Below, in pieces: positions 37,477 through 46,388 of a DNA stretch of 64,000 nucleotides (its first letter is position 1; the number at the start of each line of letters is the position of its first letter). The position numbers were made by a program, and so were the translations under genes. The stretch is from Vibrio sp. Of7-15 (GTDB taxonomy: Bacteria > Pseudomonadota > Gammaproteobacteria > Enterobacterales > Vibrionaceae). The notes beneath the pieces were generated by a model. The model was not told the DNA's origin. It searched no databases and saw only the letters and a list, made by a program, of their open reading frames with translations. Where the stretch lies: the NCBI RefSeq assembly GCF_022347565.1, contig NZ_JAKRGH010000007.1, forward strand, positions 162,837-226,836, given 5' to 3'.

Positions 37477-38307
37477 TTACTTCTGTACGGTCAGCTTAGC
37501 GAGCGTCTTTTCAATAACGTCCATGACTTGCTGTACTTTTGCGTTATTCAAGGCATCCGAATGAGGATCGCTAAATCTTTTAATGTCATTGTCAAAGTAC
37601 AGGCCCGAAGCTTTGCTAAATTCGTCTGATAAAGCGGCTCGACACAGAATGTCTGATCCAATACTCAAATCTCCTCCCGCAACACCAAATGCATCTTTGA
37701 CCATTTTACTGCCCAACAAAGAGGCTGGGTTTACCGCGACAATGATCGGTTTTTCTTTATTGTCAGAATTATCTGAAAAGGTATGCGCTAAAGCCCGAGT
37801 CCACATGGTAATGGCCAGTTTGCTCTGGGCGTAAGCTTCGTTATCTGATAAAGAAACCTTCCCTGAAAGAGCCTCTAGATTAACGCTAGCCTGAGCCGCA
37901 GAAGAAAGATTAATGACTCGTCCATTTTCGTCTAGCAGTGGCAATAGTTCTTTGGTGAGAAGATAGGGAGCTAATGTATTAACGACAAAGCGTATGTCCA
38001 ACCCATCAGGAGTAATTGGCTCAGGAGAGTTAAACACACCAGCATTATTAATTAGTACATCTAACTTGTCATGGCGTTGGGTAACCTCTTCTATTAACTG
38101 ATAAACATCGGCTATGCGAGATAAGTCCGCCACATAGGTTTCTATTTCAGTAGTCGCAAATTGATTGGTGAGTTGTTGTTTTACTTTCGTGAGCTTTGTG
38201 GGGTTACGTCCGTGCAGCAATACGTGGTGGCCTTGAGAAATGAGTGCTTTTGCTGTTTCTAAACCAATGCCATCCGTTGCTCCTGTTATTAGTATGATTT
38301 TTTTCAT
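37477..38307 (-). CDS. Short-chain dehydrogenase/reductase, retinol-dehydrogenase-like
   Basis: 276 residues. Rossmann cofactor motif ILITGATDGIGLETA (TGxxxGIG), NNAG (INNAGVFN), catalytic Ser in NLSSAAQ and the Tyr-x3-Lys of YAQSKLA. The HGRNPTKL loop with Arg after the second strand suggests NADP preference. Substrate unknown; annotations of this subgroup as retinol/protochlorophyllide reductases are by distant similarity only. ATG 38307 has GGGAG eight bases upstream and is chosen over the TTG at 38322. It stands alone on the minus strand. Confidence 0.88.
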   Translation of the reverse strand: MKKIILITGATDGIGLETAKALISQGHHVLLHGRNPTKLTKVKQQLTNQFATTEIETYVADLSRIADVYQLIEEVTQRHDKLDVLINNAGVFNSPEPITPDGLDIRFVVNTLAPYLLTKELLPLLDENGRVINLSSAAQASVNLEALSGKVSLSDNEAYAQSKLAITMWTRALAHTFSDNSDNKEKPIIVAVNPASLLGSKMVKDAFGVAGGDLSIGSDILCRAALSDEFSKASGLYFDNDIKRFSDPHSDALNNAKVQQVMDVIEKTLAKLTVQK

Positions 38308-38503
38308 GCCGTGCTCTCCCAAAGGTGGTTAACAGTGTCTATGAGCAAAATAATAGCTTGATTGTATGTCATGTACATCCACCTAAACGTGGAAACACTT
38401 TCAAGAAAAAATTGAAAATCGCAGTATTGTATGTGTGCTTGCCTCTCCCTGTGCAGTGCGAGAGAGGCCGCAGATCAGTTGCTATCTAATCAGAGAGGCA
38501 GGG

Positions 38504-39217
38504 TTAGCCACAGCATGAGTTTTCTGATGCTGTGCAGCAGTCTAGCTCGGAGCAATTGGCGTTAGCATCATCCATTAAACTGGCTAGGTACGTATTCTTC
38601 AAATAAAAATTACTGAATGTATTCACAAAGTCTTGCGGTACTGTTTTTTCAGTAAGGCCAGACTTAATAAGAGCGGCTTGCCATTTTTGGACTTTAGGGA
38701 ACCCTTCAAGCATATCAAAGCAGGAACGCTGTTTGATGACAGCAGCACGGTGCAGCAGTGGCAGCCAAGCTATATCAACATTAGAGATATAATTACCTTT
38801 GAAAAAGACAGAATCGCCTAATTTTTTCTCTGCCTTTGCAAATGCTTTTGAAAGGTTCGCTAATCGAGCTTCGAAAGTCTCTTTATCTTTACTTCCCATC
38901 GTTCCACACTGAGGCATGTAATGTTTACTTGCTTGGTATGACCATGCACGATCAAGCGCTTTTTGTTCTGGAGATAGCTCTTCAATTGGCGCGTACTTAT
39001 CATCTAAATATTCAACAATCGCATCCGATTCAAATAGCACGGCTTCATTTTCGGTTACTAATACCGGAACTTGGCCATTTGGGGAAATATCTAAAAACCA
39101 CTGTGGCTTGTTACTTAGCTCGATATATTCAATCTCAAACGGTATGTTTTTTGTGACTAAGGCACCCATTACACGTTGTACGAATGGGCAGTTTTTAAAG
39201 CTAATCAATTTGATCAT
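38504..39217 (-). CDS. Glutathione S-transferase with Cys-rich C-terminal tail
   Basis: 237 residues. The N-terminal thioredoxin-fold domain has the Cys-Pro active-site segment (FKNCPFVQRV) and the conserved NGQVPVLV and ESDAIVEYLDD; the rest is the helical GST C-terminal domain. The extreme C-terminus is unusual: seven Cys... in the last 20 residues six are Cys (ANCSELDCCTASENSCCG), suggesting metal binding or a redox relay. ATG with GGAG seven bases upstream. A stand-alone gene; substrate unknown. Family call is secure, the tail's role is not. Confidence 0.88.
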   Translation of the reverse strand: MIKLISFKNCPFVQRVMGALVTKNIPFEIEYIELSNKPQWFLDISPNGQVPVLVTENEAVLFESDAIVEYLDDKYAPIEELSPEQKALDRAWSYQASKHYMPQCGTMGSKDKETFEARLANLSKAFAKAEKKLGDSVFFKGNYISNVDIAWLPLLHRAAVIKQRSCFDMLEGFPKVQKWQAALIKSGLTEKTVPQDFVNTFSNFYLKNTYLASLMDDANANCSELDCCTASENSCCG

Positions 39218-39443
39218 TCTACGACTCCAAAGTGGTCATCTGTTTTTAATTACACTTATAAGACGGAGGAGCTTTGAAAAAGACGAAAAATAAATGAAAA
39301 ATTTTCGATTTTCTTTTTTATTGAGAAAATGATCTTGATCTAAACTCTGCAGCTTAGTTACTTTACCTAATCATTCAGTAAAAACGCATTTACCTTTTCG
39401 GTTAATATTGGAGACGTGGATCTAAATGAGAGGTTAGGCGGCT

Positions 39444-40685
39444 GTGCGAGAACAGGGTGAAGGGAAATATATTATTGATGAAGTAATTAACAAGCCCAAA
39501 TCGAGGTGTATTAATGCATACTACCCGTGGAATGAAAATCTGGCAAAGAGTACTCAGCAAGATATTCTTCATTGTGAAATAGTGGAAGAAAAGCAAGAGC
39601 CTATTGCTGAATTTGAATACTCAATAGAGATTGCATGTGCATTAAGTGAATTAACTACTCATCAAGTAGGTGTTTTTTATCTTGGGAGTACTCAAGGTGA
39701 GTCACGGATTTCATCTTGGCAAAAATCGGAATCCACAGAAACAGGTTATTCTATTTTAACTGCTAGTGTTCAGGTTAAAGAACCAAAGGCGTTATATCGA
39801 GAATTTTTTGAATCAAGTGGAAAACCTTTATCCTTTAGTGATGTTCAGCCGCATAAAAAAGGTAGCGGAAAAATATCTGAGTCATTTGTGCCGATTAAAC
39901 CGTCAGTTCAAGTTTATGAACGCCTCTCTTGGCCTAAGGTGGGATTCTTCTATCATTTCATCAGTGATGAATTGGTGAATGAGTACCAATTATCAGGAGG
40001 TAATAAATGGGCATTTAAAGTCACGCGCTCAGAAGAGGGGACTTTATCTAACGACATGCTTTCTGAACATGAGTATGGATTTATCTTATTGCCTTGGAAA
40101 ATCAATAATATTGTTATTGCCCGCCAGCATCTGCTTTATACAAGAGAAAAAATTACTCAAGAGCAATTAAGTGAGATTGATCCTCAATGGCTTGATGATA
40201 ATGCTTGTTTTCTAAACCCTGAGGAGATTGTAAAGGCTTGTTCTGAGCCGTTGTTAGAGCGAGAAAAAACAGAAGGTGGACTGACTACATATACTGTACA
40301 GTCAGGTGACTTGTTGAGTATTATTGCTAAAAAGCATGGTATAAAATATGAAGAAATTCTTGCATTAAATCCACAAATTAGTGACCCAGATGTAATCCGG
40401 CCTGGCGACGTTGTTGTTATAAAGAAAAGTGAAGAAGATATAAATGCAGTACGCATCCATATTTGTCAAATCAACCTCGCAACAGGAAAACGTGAGACTT
40501 GGGGAGAAGTTGCGGCACAATATGGTAAGAGTGCAAAAGAGTTATTTGATTTGAATGCGAATAACCCAGCACATAAAGATGGTGCATTAGCAGTTGGTGA
40601 TGAAGTTATCGTTAATTCAGTTATGTTAGGTAATGAAGATAACAATTCATTTAGAAATACACTTAGCCCTGAGGATGTCACTTAA
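39444..40685 (+). CDS. N-terminal part of an interrupted LysM/M23 peptidoglycan hydrolase (putative effector)
   Basis: 413 residues from GTG 39444 (GAGAGG upstream) to TAA 40683. Residues 1 to about 275 are unrecognised, with no signal peptide. LysM repeats that bind peptidoglycan follow: a clear one at about 280-330 (YTVQSGDLLSIIAKKHGIKY) and a degenerate one at about 350-395. The next 12 codons after the TAA stay in frame to the following open frame without another stop, giving sensible protein (DKPAFPFANIWSLIE) and then the PG-binding/M23 part. A single base change such as CAA to TAA would explain it. I therefore read the two frames as halves of one gene of about 795 codons. Codon use is A/T-rich compared with flanks, suggesting acquisition. 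Confidence 0.75.
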   Translation: MREQGEGKYIIDEVINKPKSRCINAYYPWNENLAKSTQQDILHCEIVEEKQEPIAEFEYSIEIACALSELTTHQVGVFYLGSTQGESRISSWQKSESTETGYSILTASVQVKEPKALYREFFESSGKPLSFSDVQPHKKGSGKISESFVPIKPSVQVYERLSWPKVGFFYHFISDELVNEYQLSGGNKWAFKVTRSEEGTLSNDMLSEHEYGFILLPWKINNIVIARQHLLYTREKITQEQLSEIDPQWLDDNACFLNPEEIVKACSEPLLEREKTEGGLTTYTVQSGDLLSIIAKKHGIKYEEILALNPQISDPDVIRPGDVVVIKKSEEDINAVRIHICQINLATGKRETWGEVAAQYGKSAKELFDLNANNPAHKDGALAVGDEVIVNSVMLGNEDNNSFRNTLSPEDVT

Positions 40686-40721
40686 GATAAACCAGCGTTT
40701 CCTTTTGCGAATATTTGGAGT

Positions 40722-41828
40722 TTGATTGAAAAGCAATATTCAAAACTAGCGTATTTATATGTACAGGCAGACAAAGCAATAGGCAATAGTACAGCGATTG
40801 TGAAAGTAAGTGAGGTTCGTCTTCAATCTAAAGTATTATCAACTTCAGAAACTCTTGAGACTTTCGCTAAAGAAGGTGTTGATCCTTTTAAAAAAGGTTC
40901 GAAAGGAGATGAAGTTAAACTGATTCAAGAAGCTTTACTTATGCTTAATTTTGATTTAGGTAAGTATGGTGCTGATGGACATTTTGGTTCAGGAACACAT
41001 AAAGTAATCGTATCTTTTCAGGAAAAATTCATACCAACACATGAAATTCACCCTAACTACAAAATAAAAGAAGCCAATGGTATTGTAGATAGCCAAACAC
41101 TATTAGCCATAGATGAAGCTGTTGCTATTGGGTGGATAAAACCAATACCGCCATTTAAATGGTGTGAGCCATTATTAAACCCAATGAGTACGAATTATTA
41201 TCAAAGTGGTGGTGGTGGCACTAAAAAGGCTCGAGCATGGGGGTTGTTTGGTAAAAAGATTCGAGGAACGAGTCGGCATGATGGCTTGGACTTATTTGCA
41301 AAAGCAGGTACTGATGTGTTTGCTTGTGTTGATGGAGAAATTGCTATGAATTATAAAATACCAGGACCAGGGTATGGGCATGTAGTTTTACTAAAAGTAG
41401 CAGAGTCTGAGTTAATGTGGGAAAATCGGAAAGAGTTTAGTGCTAGGAAAAATCTAACTGATGTTGAGTTAGAACAATATGATACATTTGAAAGTGAGTA
41501 TAAAAAGAATAAACAACTTTATTTAATGTATGCTCATTTAAGTAGTGTTGAGAGTAAATTGAAAGTTGGGTCTAGTGTTAAGGTAGGTGAAATAATTGCT
41601 AAGACAGGGGTTTCAGGGATTAAAGAAACAGGAGTAATAAAAGCTGGCACATGTGCTCCTCATTTACATTTTGAAGTGAGAACGAAGGCATCAATACCTA
41701 AAAGTGATATGGGACGCTGTAACCCATCTCTTTTTGTGAACTTTAAAGACTATTCTCAGCAGTCGGAAGCAGAACGTAAGCAACAAAAAGATGAACGAGA
41801 TAGACAATATAAAATTTTGAAAAAATAA
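40722..41828 (+). CDS. C-terminal part of the interrupted hydrolase: peptidoglycan-binding domain plus M23 endopeptidase
   Basis: 368 residues in the same frame as the preceding LysM part. Domains: a PG_binding_1 helix bundle at about 58-140 (KKGSKGDEVKLIQEALLML) and an M23 LytM-type zinc endopeptidase at about 170-345 with the zinc ligands His186 and Asp190 (RHDGLD) and the HLHFE pair near 314-316. Active-site residues look intact. The first possible start, TTG 40722, has GGAG only one base away, a poor initiation signal, so independent translation is doubtful. M23 enzymes cleave peptide cross-bridges of murein; without a signal peptide the full protein would need another secretion route, such as type VI secretion. 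A pair of small exported proteins follows and may be immunity factors. Confidence 0.82.
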   Translation: MIEKQYSKLAYLYVQADKAIGNSTAIVKVSEVRLQSKVLSTSETLETFAKEGVDPFKKGSKGDEVKLIQEALLMLNFDLGKYGADGHFGSGTHKVIVSFQEKFIPTHEIHPNYKIKEANGIVDSQTLLAIDEAVAIGWIKPIPPFKWCEPLLNPMSTNYYQSGGGGTKKARAWGLFGKKIRGTSRHDGLDLFAKAGTDVFACVDGEIAMNYKIPGPGYGHVVLLKVAESELMWENRKEFSARKNLTDVELEQYDTFESEYKKNKQLYLMYAHLSSVESKLKVGSSVKVGEIIAKTGVSGIKETGVIKAGTCAPHLHFEVRTKASIPKSDMGRCNPSLFVNFKDYSQQSEAERKQQKDERDRQYKILKK

Positions 41829-41833
41829 AAGGA

Positions 41834-42448
41834 ATGTTTGTGAGAAATATTAATATTATATTAATAGTTATTTTAATGTATTCAGGAACTTTATATGCAA
41901 AAAGTAGTTTTGAATTTAAATGTGAAATAGATTATTCACAAAGTGTTGTAACGGAGCAGGCTGAATATATACGAAATAAGTCTTATGATAGTCAATACGA
42001 CTTTAGAGAGTTAGGTGTTATTGTTGCGTCTAAAGATCACTTTGAATACCCAGAAAGATTCTTGATTATAAATGAAGGATTGGTTAGAGAGTATAAGATC
42101 AATATCATTGATAATGAATTTTTATTTAAAAGTAATGATAAGGTTTTAATTCATACTGAATTAAGTGAAAAAAATAAAAAATCCACTTTAAGTTATGAAG
42201 TTATAGCAAATGATTCTACATGGATGTTAGTTAACTTTTCATTTTATAATCCTGAAACAATGAAAAATAAATTAAACTTTAAAATCAATGTAGGGAAAGG
42301 AGAAATAACAAAAGATCTAGTTGGAAGAACTTTGTTCTTTAATGATATATCTGGTCTTGAATGTAATAATAGCATTCAAAAAACTACATTTAAAGACTAT
42401 AAGATGCAGTGGTTCTCACTTATGGATTATATCGACGAGTATAAATAA
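41834..42448 (+). CDS. Exported protein, candidate immunity to the M23 hydrolase (copy 1)
   Basis: 204 residues: signal peptide (IILIVILMYSGTLYA) followed by a mature region with conserved Cys near each end (FKCEIDYSQ and GLECNNS), likely a disulfide in the periplasm. No known family is recognised. The gene begins 5 bp after the hydrolase stop; AAAAGGA fits a GTG start at 41840 better than the ATG at 41834. A paralog lies downstream. Position directly behind a murein hydrolase, export to the periplasm and tandem duplication together suggest an immunity protein; this is inference. Base composition is notably A/T-rich. Confidence 0.72.
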   Translation: MFVRNINIILIVILMYSGTLYAKSSFEFKCEIDYSQSVVTEQAEYIRNKSYDSQYDFRELGVIVASKDHFEYPERFLIINEGLVREYKINIIDNEFLFKSNDKVLIHTELSEKNKKSTLSYEVIANDSTWMLVNFSFYNPETMKNKLNFKINVGKGEITKDLVGRTLFFNDISGLECNNSIQKTTFKDYKMQWFSLMDYIDEYK

Positions 42449-42619
42449 TAATTTACTCTATATGTCATATATATCATCTTCATCATAAAGTTAAATGGTT
42501 TTTATTTATTAAAAAATATAACGGTTATGGATAGGTAAAATAAGTTAATTATTTACTTTAAATTTTTAATTATCAAGGTTTTTGTAATTAATTGGTATGT
42601 CAGGTAAGAGCGATTTATT

Positions 42620-43248
42620 ATGAAAAATAGAATTATTACCACTATGGCACTTCTTTTGACTTCTCAGAATTCATACTCTAATGGCAGTTTTTCCTATATT
42701 TGTGAAGTGGATTACACCCAAGACATTATAAGTGAACAGGCCAATTATATAAGAAACTTATCCTATAAAACAGAGCATGATTTTGATGAGCTGGGTATTA
42801 CTGTTGCTACAAATGATCATCATGAATATCCAGAGCGTTTTTTTATTTTAAGTGAACCACTTGTTAGAAGTTATAAAATTGAAACTGATGGAAGTAGAAT
42901 AAAGTTTAAAAGTAATGAAAAATATTGGTTGATGTAGATCTAAAAAAAATACCAACAGATATAAAAGTAAAATCCAATATTCAATCCTATACAGATTTTT
43001 ATTTGTTAGTAGACTTTACCTTCTACAATCCGAGCACGATGTCAAGAGGTTATACTTGGCAGGTTAACTTTGGGGATACTGAAATTAATCGTGAATATGT
43101 TGATCGAAGTTTAGGCTTTGAGGGAACGTATAATTATTTTGACTGCAAAAATGAGATTGAAGAAACAACGTTTAAAGAATATCAGAAATATTGGGTTAAT
43201 TTAGTTGAAATTATAAATAATAATGAAGTTAATTACACTAATAGATGA
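42620..43248 (+). pseudogene. Frameshifted paralog of the exported candidate immunity protein (copy 2)
   Basis: The first frame (42620-42937, ATG start, signal peptide MKNRIITTMALLLTSQNSYS) aligns with copy 1 from ICEVDYTQ through HHEYPERFFI to FKSNEK, then hits TAG. The second frame (42925-43248) continues the alignment: LLVDFTFYNPSTM, FGDTEINREYVDRSL, FDCKNEI, ETTFKEYQ. Adding one A to the A5 run at 42918-42922 restores one 209-residue frame with copy 1-like sequence across the join. So this is a single gene with a -1 frameshift in a homopolymer. It is either a decaying duplicate, phase-variable, or a sequencing error. Confidence 0.78.
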
Positions 43249-43261
43249 TTTTTTATAATAT

Positions 43262-43296
43262 AAACCAGACTATTCTTGATTCGATAGCCTGGTTTT
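43262..43296 (+). terminator. Intrinsic terminator closing the hydrolase/immunity islet
   Basis: Stem AAACCAG-x-CTAT / ATAG-x-CTGGTTT with one internal mismatch and a T-run, 14 bp after copy 2. Confidence 0.8.
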
Positions 43297-43827
43297 ATTT
43301 ATGGAGATTGGAGATCGTGAATAATTATGAGTTAATTCTTTAAGGGGTATCAATAACTTTCATGTTTTCTTTTTTCTCCACCATAATTACTTTTATAACC
43401 CATAGTTTTCATTATTATCAGCATCATAGCGCCGCATATGAGTAGGTTAACAGTTACATGAACAACGGCATTTTGAAGGTGGTATAGGAAAAGCTACGCA
43501 CTTTCTTTAGGGAAGCCTAGCTGTGTTATTTTATAAAATTAAGCTACTTAATGTTCACTGAGTTCATGGCTAACCGTGTTTCATAACAGAGCTGTAAACT
43601 TTATTCCCGTTTTTTCATAACTTCCGCTTATTGTTAATTATTTGGCATTTATTCCTATATTCTGACTTATATCACAAAATAATAAACTGCTTAATCAATG
43701 GTAAGTCTTTAGATAATTCTATTGATTATGGTCAATATTCGTTTCATATGATCCTCTCACAATGACTTTAAATGGTTAGCAATGTTGTAACCGCCATTTT
43801 TTTTCATAATGATAAATAGAGGTATGT
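43297..43827. other. 531-bp intergenic region
   Basis: A/T-rich spacer between the islet terminator and yjiH; it must hold the yjiHG promoter at its right end. I see no gene, repeat or attachment site. It may be the remnant edge of the islet. Confidence 0.5.
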
Positions 43828-44565
43828 ATGACTCAAGCGGCTGAAAAAGCTCGTAAAGTCACAATTGGCAGCTATATCGCGTTGGCTTTTGCGGTGGTGT
43901 TCTTTTCTGGTTTTATGAAATCTAACGAGTGGTATGGGGTACTGGATTTTACAACGCTGAATGGCTCTTTTGGTAAGGTGGCTTATTCTGTTTCTGAAAC
44001 TGCAGAGGGAGTTGAAGCGGCGACCACATCCATGCGTGGTAAAGGGGGCAGTGGTGCACGTGATGGCTTCTTATTTGCGTTAACACTGATCCCTACCGTT
44101 ATGTTTGCCTTAGGGATGATCAACGTATTAGAGCACTATGGCGCGCTGGATGCGGCTCGAAAATTATTAACGCCACTATTACGCCCATTGATGGGTATTC
44201 CCGGCAACTCAGGCTTAGCCTTGATCGCTTCTTTACAAAGCACGGATGCCGGTGCAGCAATGACAAGGCAATTAAAAGATGAAGGCCACTTAACCAAGCG
44301 TGAAACTGATGTGTTCACCATGTTCCAATTCACTGCTGGTGCCGCCATTGTTAACTTTTTCTCATCCGGCGCTGTGCTGTTCACGTTAACGAATTTGGAT
44401 GGTTCTACGGCAGTTACTTCTTCCATTGGTTTGGCTGTGATCATTATGTTTGTTTTTAAATTTGTAGGGGCCAACTTATTCCGAATCTACCTAAATATAA
44501 CCGAAGGGAAAGAAGACAAAAGTGGTGATTCTAAATCAGAAAACATGGTAGAGGAGAGAGCCTAA
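43828..44565 (+). CDS. yjiH: YjiH-type nucleoside-recognition (Gate) domain membrane protein
   Basis: 245 residues with several hydrophobic helices and the Gate/nucleoside-recognition motif region (LRPLMGIPGNSGLALIASLQSTDAGAAM). In E. coli, yjiH-yjiG sit beside the isoaspartyl dipeptidase iadA; here the third gene is an M20 peptidase, so the pair probably forms a two-subunit transporter of dipeptides or modified amino acids. AGAGG precedes ATG 43828. The stop overlaps the yjiG start by one base (TAATG). Functional details are unproven for the family. Confidence 0.85.
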   Translation: MTQAAEKARKVTIGSYIALAFAVVFFSGFMKSNEWYGVLDFTTLNGSFGKVAYSVSETAEGVEAATTSMRGKGGSGARDGFLFALTLIPTVMFALGMINVLEHYGALDAARKLLTPLLRPLMGIPGNSGLALIASLQSTDAGAAMTRQLKDEGHLTKRETDVFTMFQFTAGAAIVNFFSSGAVLFTLTNLDGSTAVTSSIGLAVIIMFVFKFVGANLFRIYLNITEGKEDKSGDSKSENMVEERA

Positions 44566-45032
44566 TGAGTGATGTACAAGCGAAAAAACCAATGGTGACA
44601 GACATCTTTGTCGAAGGTGCAAAAAAAGGCTGGGTGATCGCCACAACGTCTACTGTACCGAACGTGTTAATGGCCTTTGTGATCATTAAGGCGCTTCAAA
44701 TTACCGGTGCATTGGATCTTATGGGGTCAATTTTCTCTCCAATTATGGCGATTTTTGGTTTGCCTGGTGAAGCCGCTGCTGTGTTAATTGGAGCTTGGAT
44801 GTCCATGGGCGGCGCAGTTGGTGTTGTGATCACCTTATTTGACCAAGGTATCTTGAATGGTACACACATTGCGATTTTGGCTCCGGCTATTTATTTAATG
44901 GGCTCACAAGTGCAATACATGGGGCGGATTATGGGGCCTATTGGTACAGAAGGGCGCTATATCCCAGTCATGATTGCAATCTCAGTGTTAAACGCATTTG
45001 GTGCCATGTTCGTAATGAACGTACTGCTGTAA
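44565..45032 (+). CDS. yjiG: YjiG-type Gate domain membrane protein
   Basis: 155 residues, matching the size of E. coli YjiG, with four to five helices (TVPNVLMAFVIIKALQIT, IFGLPGEAAAVLIGAWMSMGGAVGV). The second half of the split Gate-domain carrier pair with YjiH. One-base overlap with yjiH and 12 bp to the M20 gene make a three-gene operon. GAGGAGAG lies upstream of the ATG. Confidence 0.87.
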   Translation: MSDVQAKKPMVTDIFVEGAKKGWVIATTSTVPNVLMAFVIIKALQITGALDLMGSIFSPIMAIFGLPGEAAAVLIGAWMSMGGAVGVVITLFDQGILNGTHIAILAPAIYLMGSQVQYMGRIMGPIGTEGRYIPVMIAISVLNAFGAMFVMNVLL

Positions 45033-45044
45033 TAAGGATCTTTT

Positions 45045-46169
45045 ATGAACTTTTCTCTACAAACTTATTTAGAAGAACTGCGCCCATTAATTGATGTGGA
45101 TTGCGGCACGTATACGCGAGACGGCATTAATGTGGTTGCCGATCTGATGCAAGAGAAGTATCAGGCAATGGAAGGTTGGTCTGTAACACGTATCGATTGT
45201 GGTAAAGCTGGAGTTGGACTGGAAGTTCGAAATAAGCCAGAAGCAGAGCATATTGATGTGATGTTAATGGGGCATATGGATACGGTTTTCCCTGAAGGCA
45301 CAGTGGCTGAGCGCCCGATGAGTGTAGACGCTGAAAAAGCTTATGGCCCAGGGGTGTCAGACATGAAATCAGGGCTACTTAATATTGTGTATGCCCTTAG
45401 AAACGTAGATAAAGCGGTATTAGATACGCTTTCTATTTGTATTTGCATGAACCCAGATGAAGAAACGGGATCGTTAGACTCGGTGGATTGGATTCAAGCG
45501 ACGGCAAAAAAAGCCAAGCATGTGTTAGTGGCTGAAGCGGCCCGTGCTGATGGTGGTTTGGTGAAAGCACGTAAAGGCATGGCTCGCTATAAAATCACTT
45601 TCCATGGTAAGGCTGCGCATGCGGGGAATGAGCCAGAAAAAGGCCGCAGTGCCATTACTGAAATGTCTACTTGGGTATTGGCCATGAATGACATGACGAA
45701 CTTCACTTCTGGTACGACGCTAAATGTCGGCGTAGTATCCGGCGGTTCTGGTGCGAACATAGTGCCGGATTCGGCGACGGCGATTGTGGATGTGCGTTTT
45801 TGGGATAACACTGAGTATGACGATGTGGATACAAGGCTCAATGGTTTAGCAATGAACCCATTTGTGAAAGGGGTGATTGTGGATCTAGAGCGAGAAGCGT
45901 ATAAGCCATCGATGGTTCCTACCGCGCAAACAGAGCAGCTAATGGCGTTAGTGGAAGAATCCGCTAATGAGCTAGCCATTGATATTAACTGGAAAGAGGT
46001 TGGTGGTGGCTCTGATGCTAATAACACGGCTATTTTAGGTGTGCCTACATTAGATGGCCTAGGGCCTATTGGTGCTGGTTTCCATAGTGATAGTGAGTAC
46101 CTGCTACTGGAGTCTATTGAGCCGCGTATCAAGCTCTTGATGACAGTATTAACTAAGTTGGCTCATTAG
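45045..46169 (+). CDS. M20-family metallopeptidase (CPG2/dipeptidase-like)
   Basis: 374 residues. Di-zinc M20 motifs: MGHMDTVFPEG (His/Asp), YGPGVSDMKSG (bridging Asp), MNPDEETGS (Glu-Glu, base and ligand), and FHSDSEY near the C-terminus (His), with the lid domain between. Closest in style to glutamate carboxypeptidase/CPG2, which remove C-terminal Glu or act on dipeptides and N-acyl amino acids. No signal peptide, so it would act on what YjiHG imports. AAGGA six bases before the ATG. It replaces the IadA dipeptidase found in the E. coli yjiHG locus. Confidence 0.88.
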   Translation: MNFSLQTYLEELRPLIDVDCGTYTRDGINVVADLMQEKYQAMEGWSVTRIDCGKAGVGLEVRNKPEAEHIDVMLMGHMDTVFPEGTVAERPMSVDAEKAYGPGVSDMKSGLLNIVYALRNVDKAVLDTLSICICMNPDEETGSLDSVDWIQATAKKAKHVLVAEAARADGGLVKARKGMARYKITFHGKAAHAGNEPEKGRSAITEMSTWVLAMNDMTNFTSGTTLNVGVVSGGSGANIVPDSATAIVDVRFWDNTEYDDVDTRLNGLAMNPFVKGVIVDLEREAYKPSMVPTAQTEQLMALVEESANELAIDINWKEVGGGSDANNTAILGVPTLDGLGPIGAGFHSDSEYLLLESIEPRIKLLMTVLTKLAH

Positions 46170-46216
46170 TTGGTAAATGGAGTAAAGTACTCCGAGAGCA
46201 GGTGAAGTAGATAAAG

Positions 46217-46243
46217 CAGCGAGCGTTATGGCTCGCTGTTTTT
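46217..46243 (+). terminator. Intrinsic terminator after yjiHG-M20 operon
   Basis: Eight-base stem CAGCGAGC/GCTCGCTG, six-base loop, T5. Confidence 0.9.
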
Positions 46244-46388
46244 ATGTGTACAGGCTTTTTGTTGTTAATGTTTGTTGCTTCAAAAGCATACATGAAACGC
46301 ATATTTTTAGTGTGGTTTATAAAATTCTTGGTGTTTCCTGCTTCTTTGTAGATTAATAGAGGAAGTCCTAATTTATGAGGAAGATCAG

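Noticed and set aside
45587..46132. 181-codon reverse frame inside the M20 gene
   Set aside because: Low-complexity, Ser/Pro-rich antisense of a well-supported peptidase.
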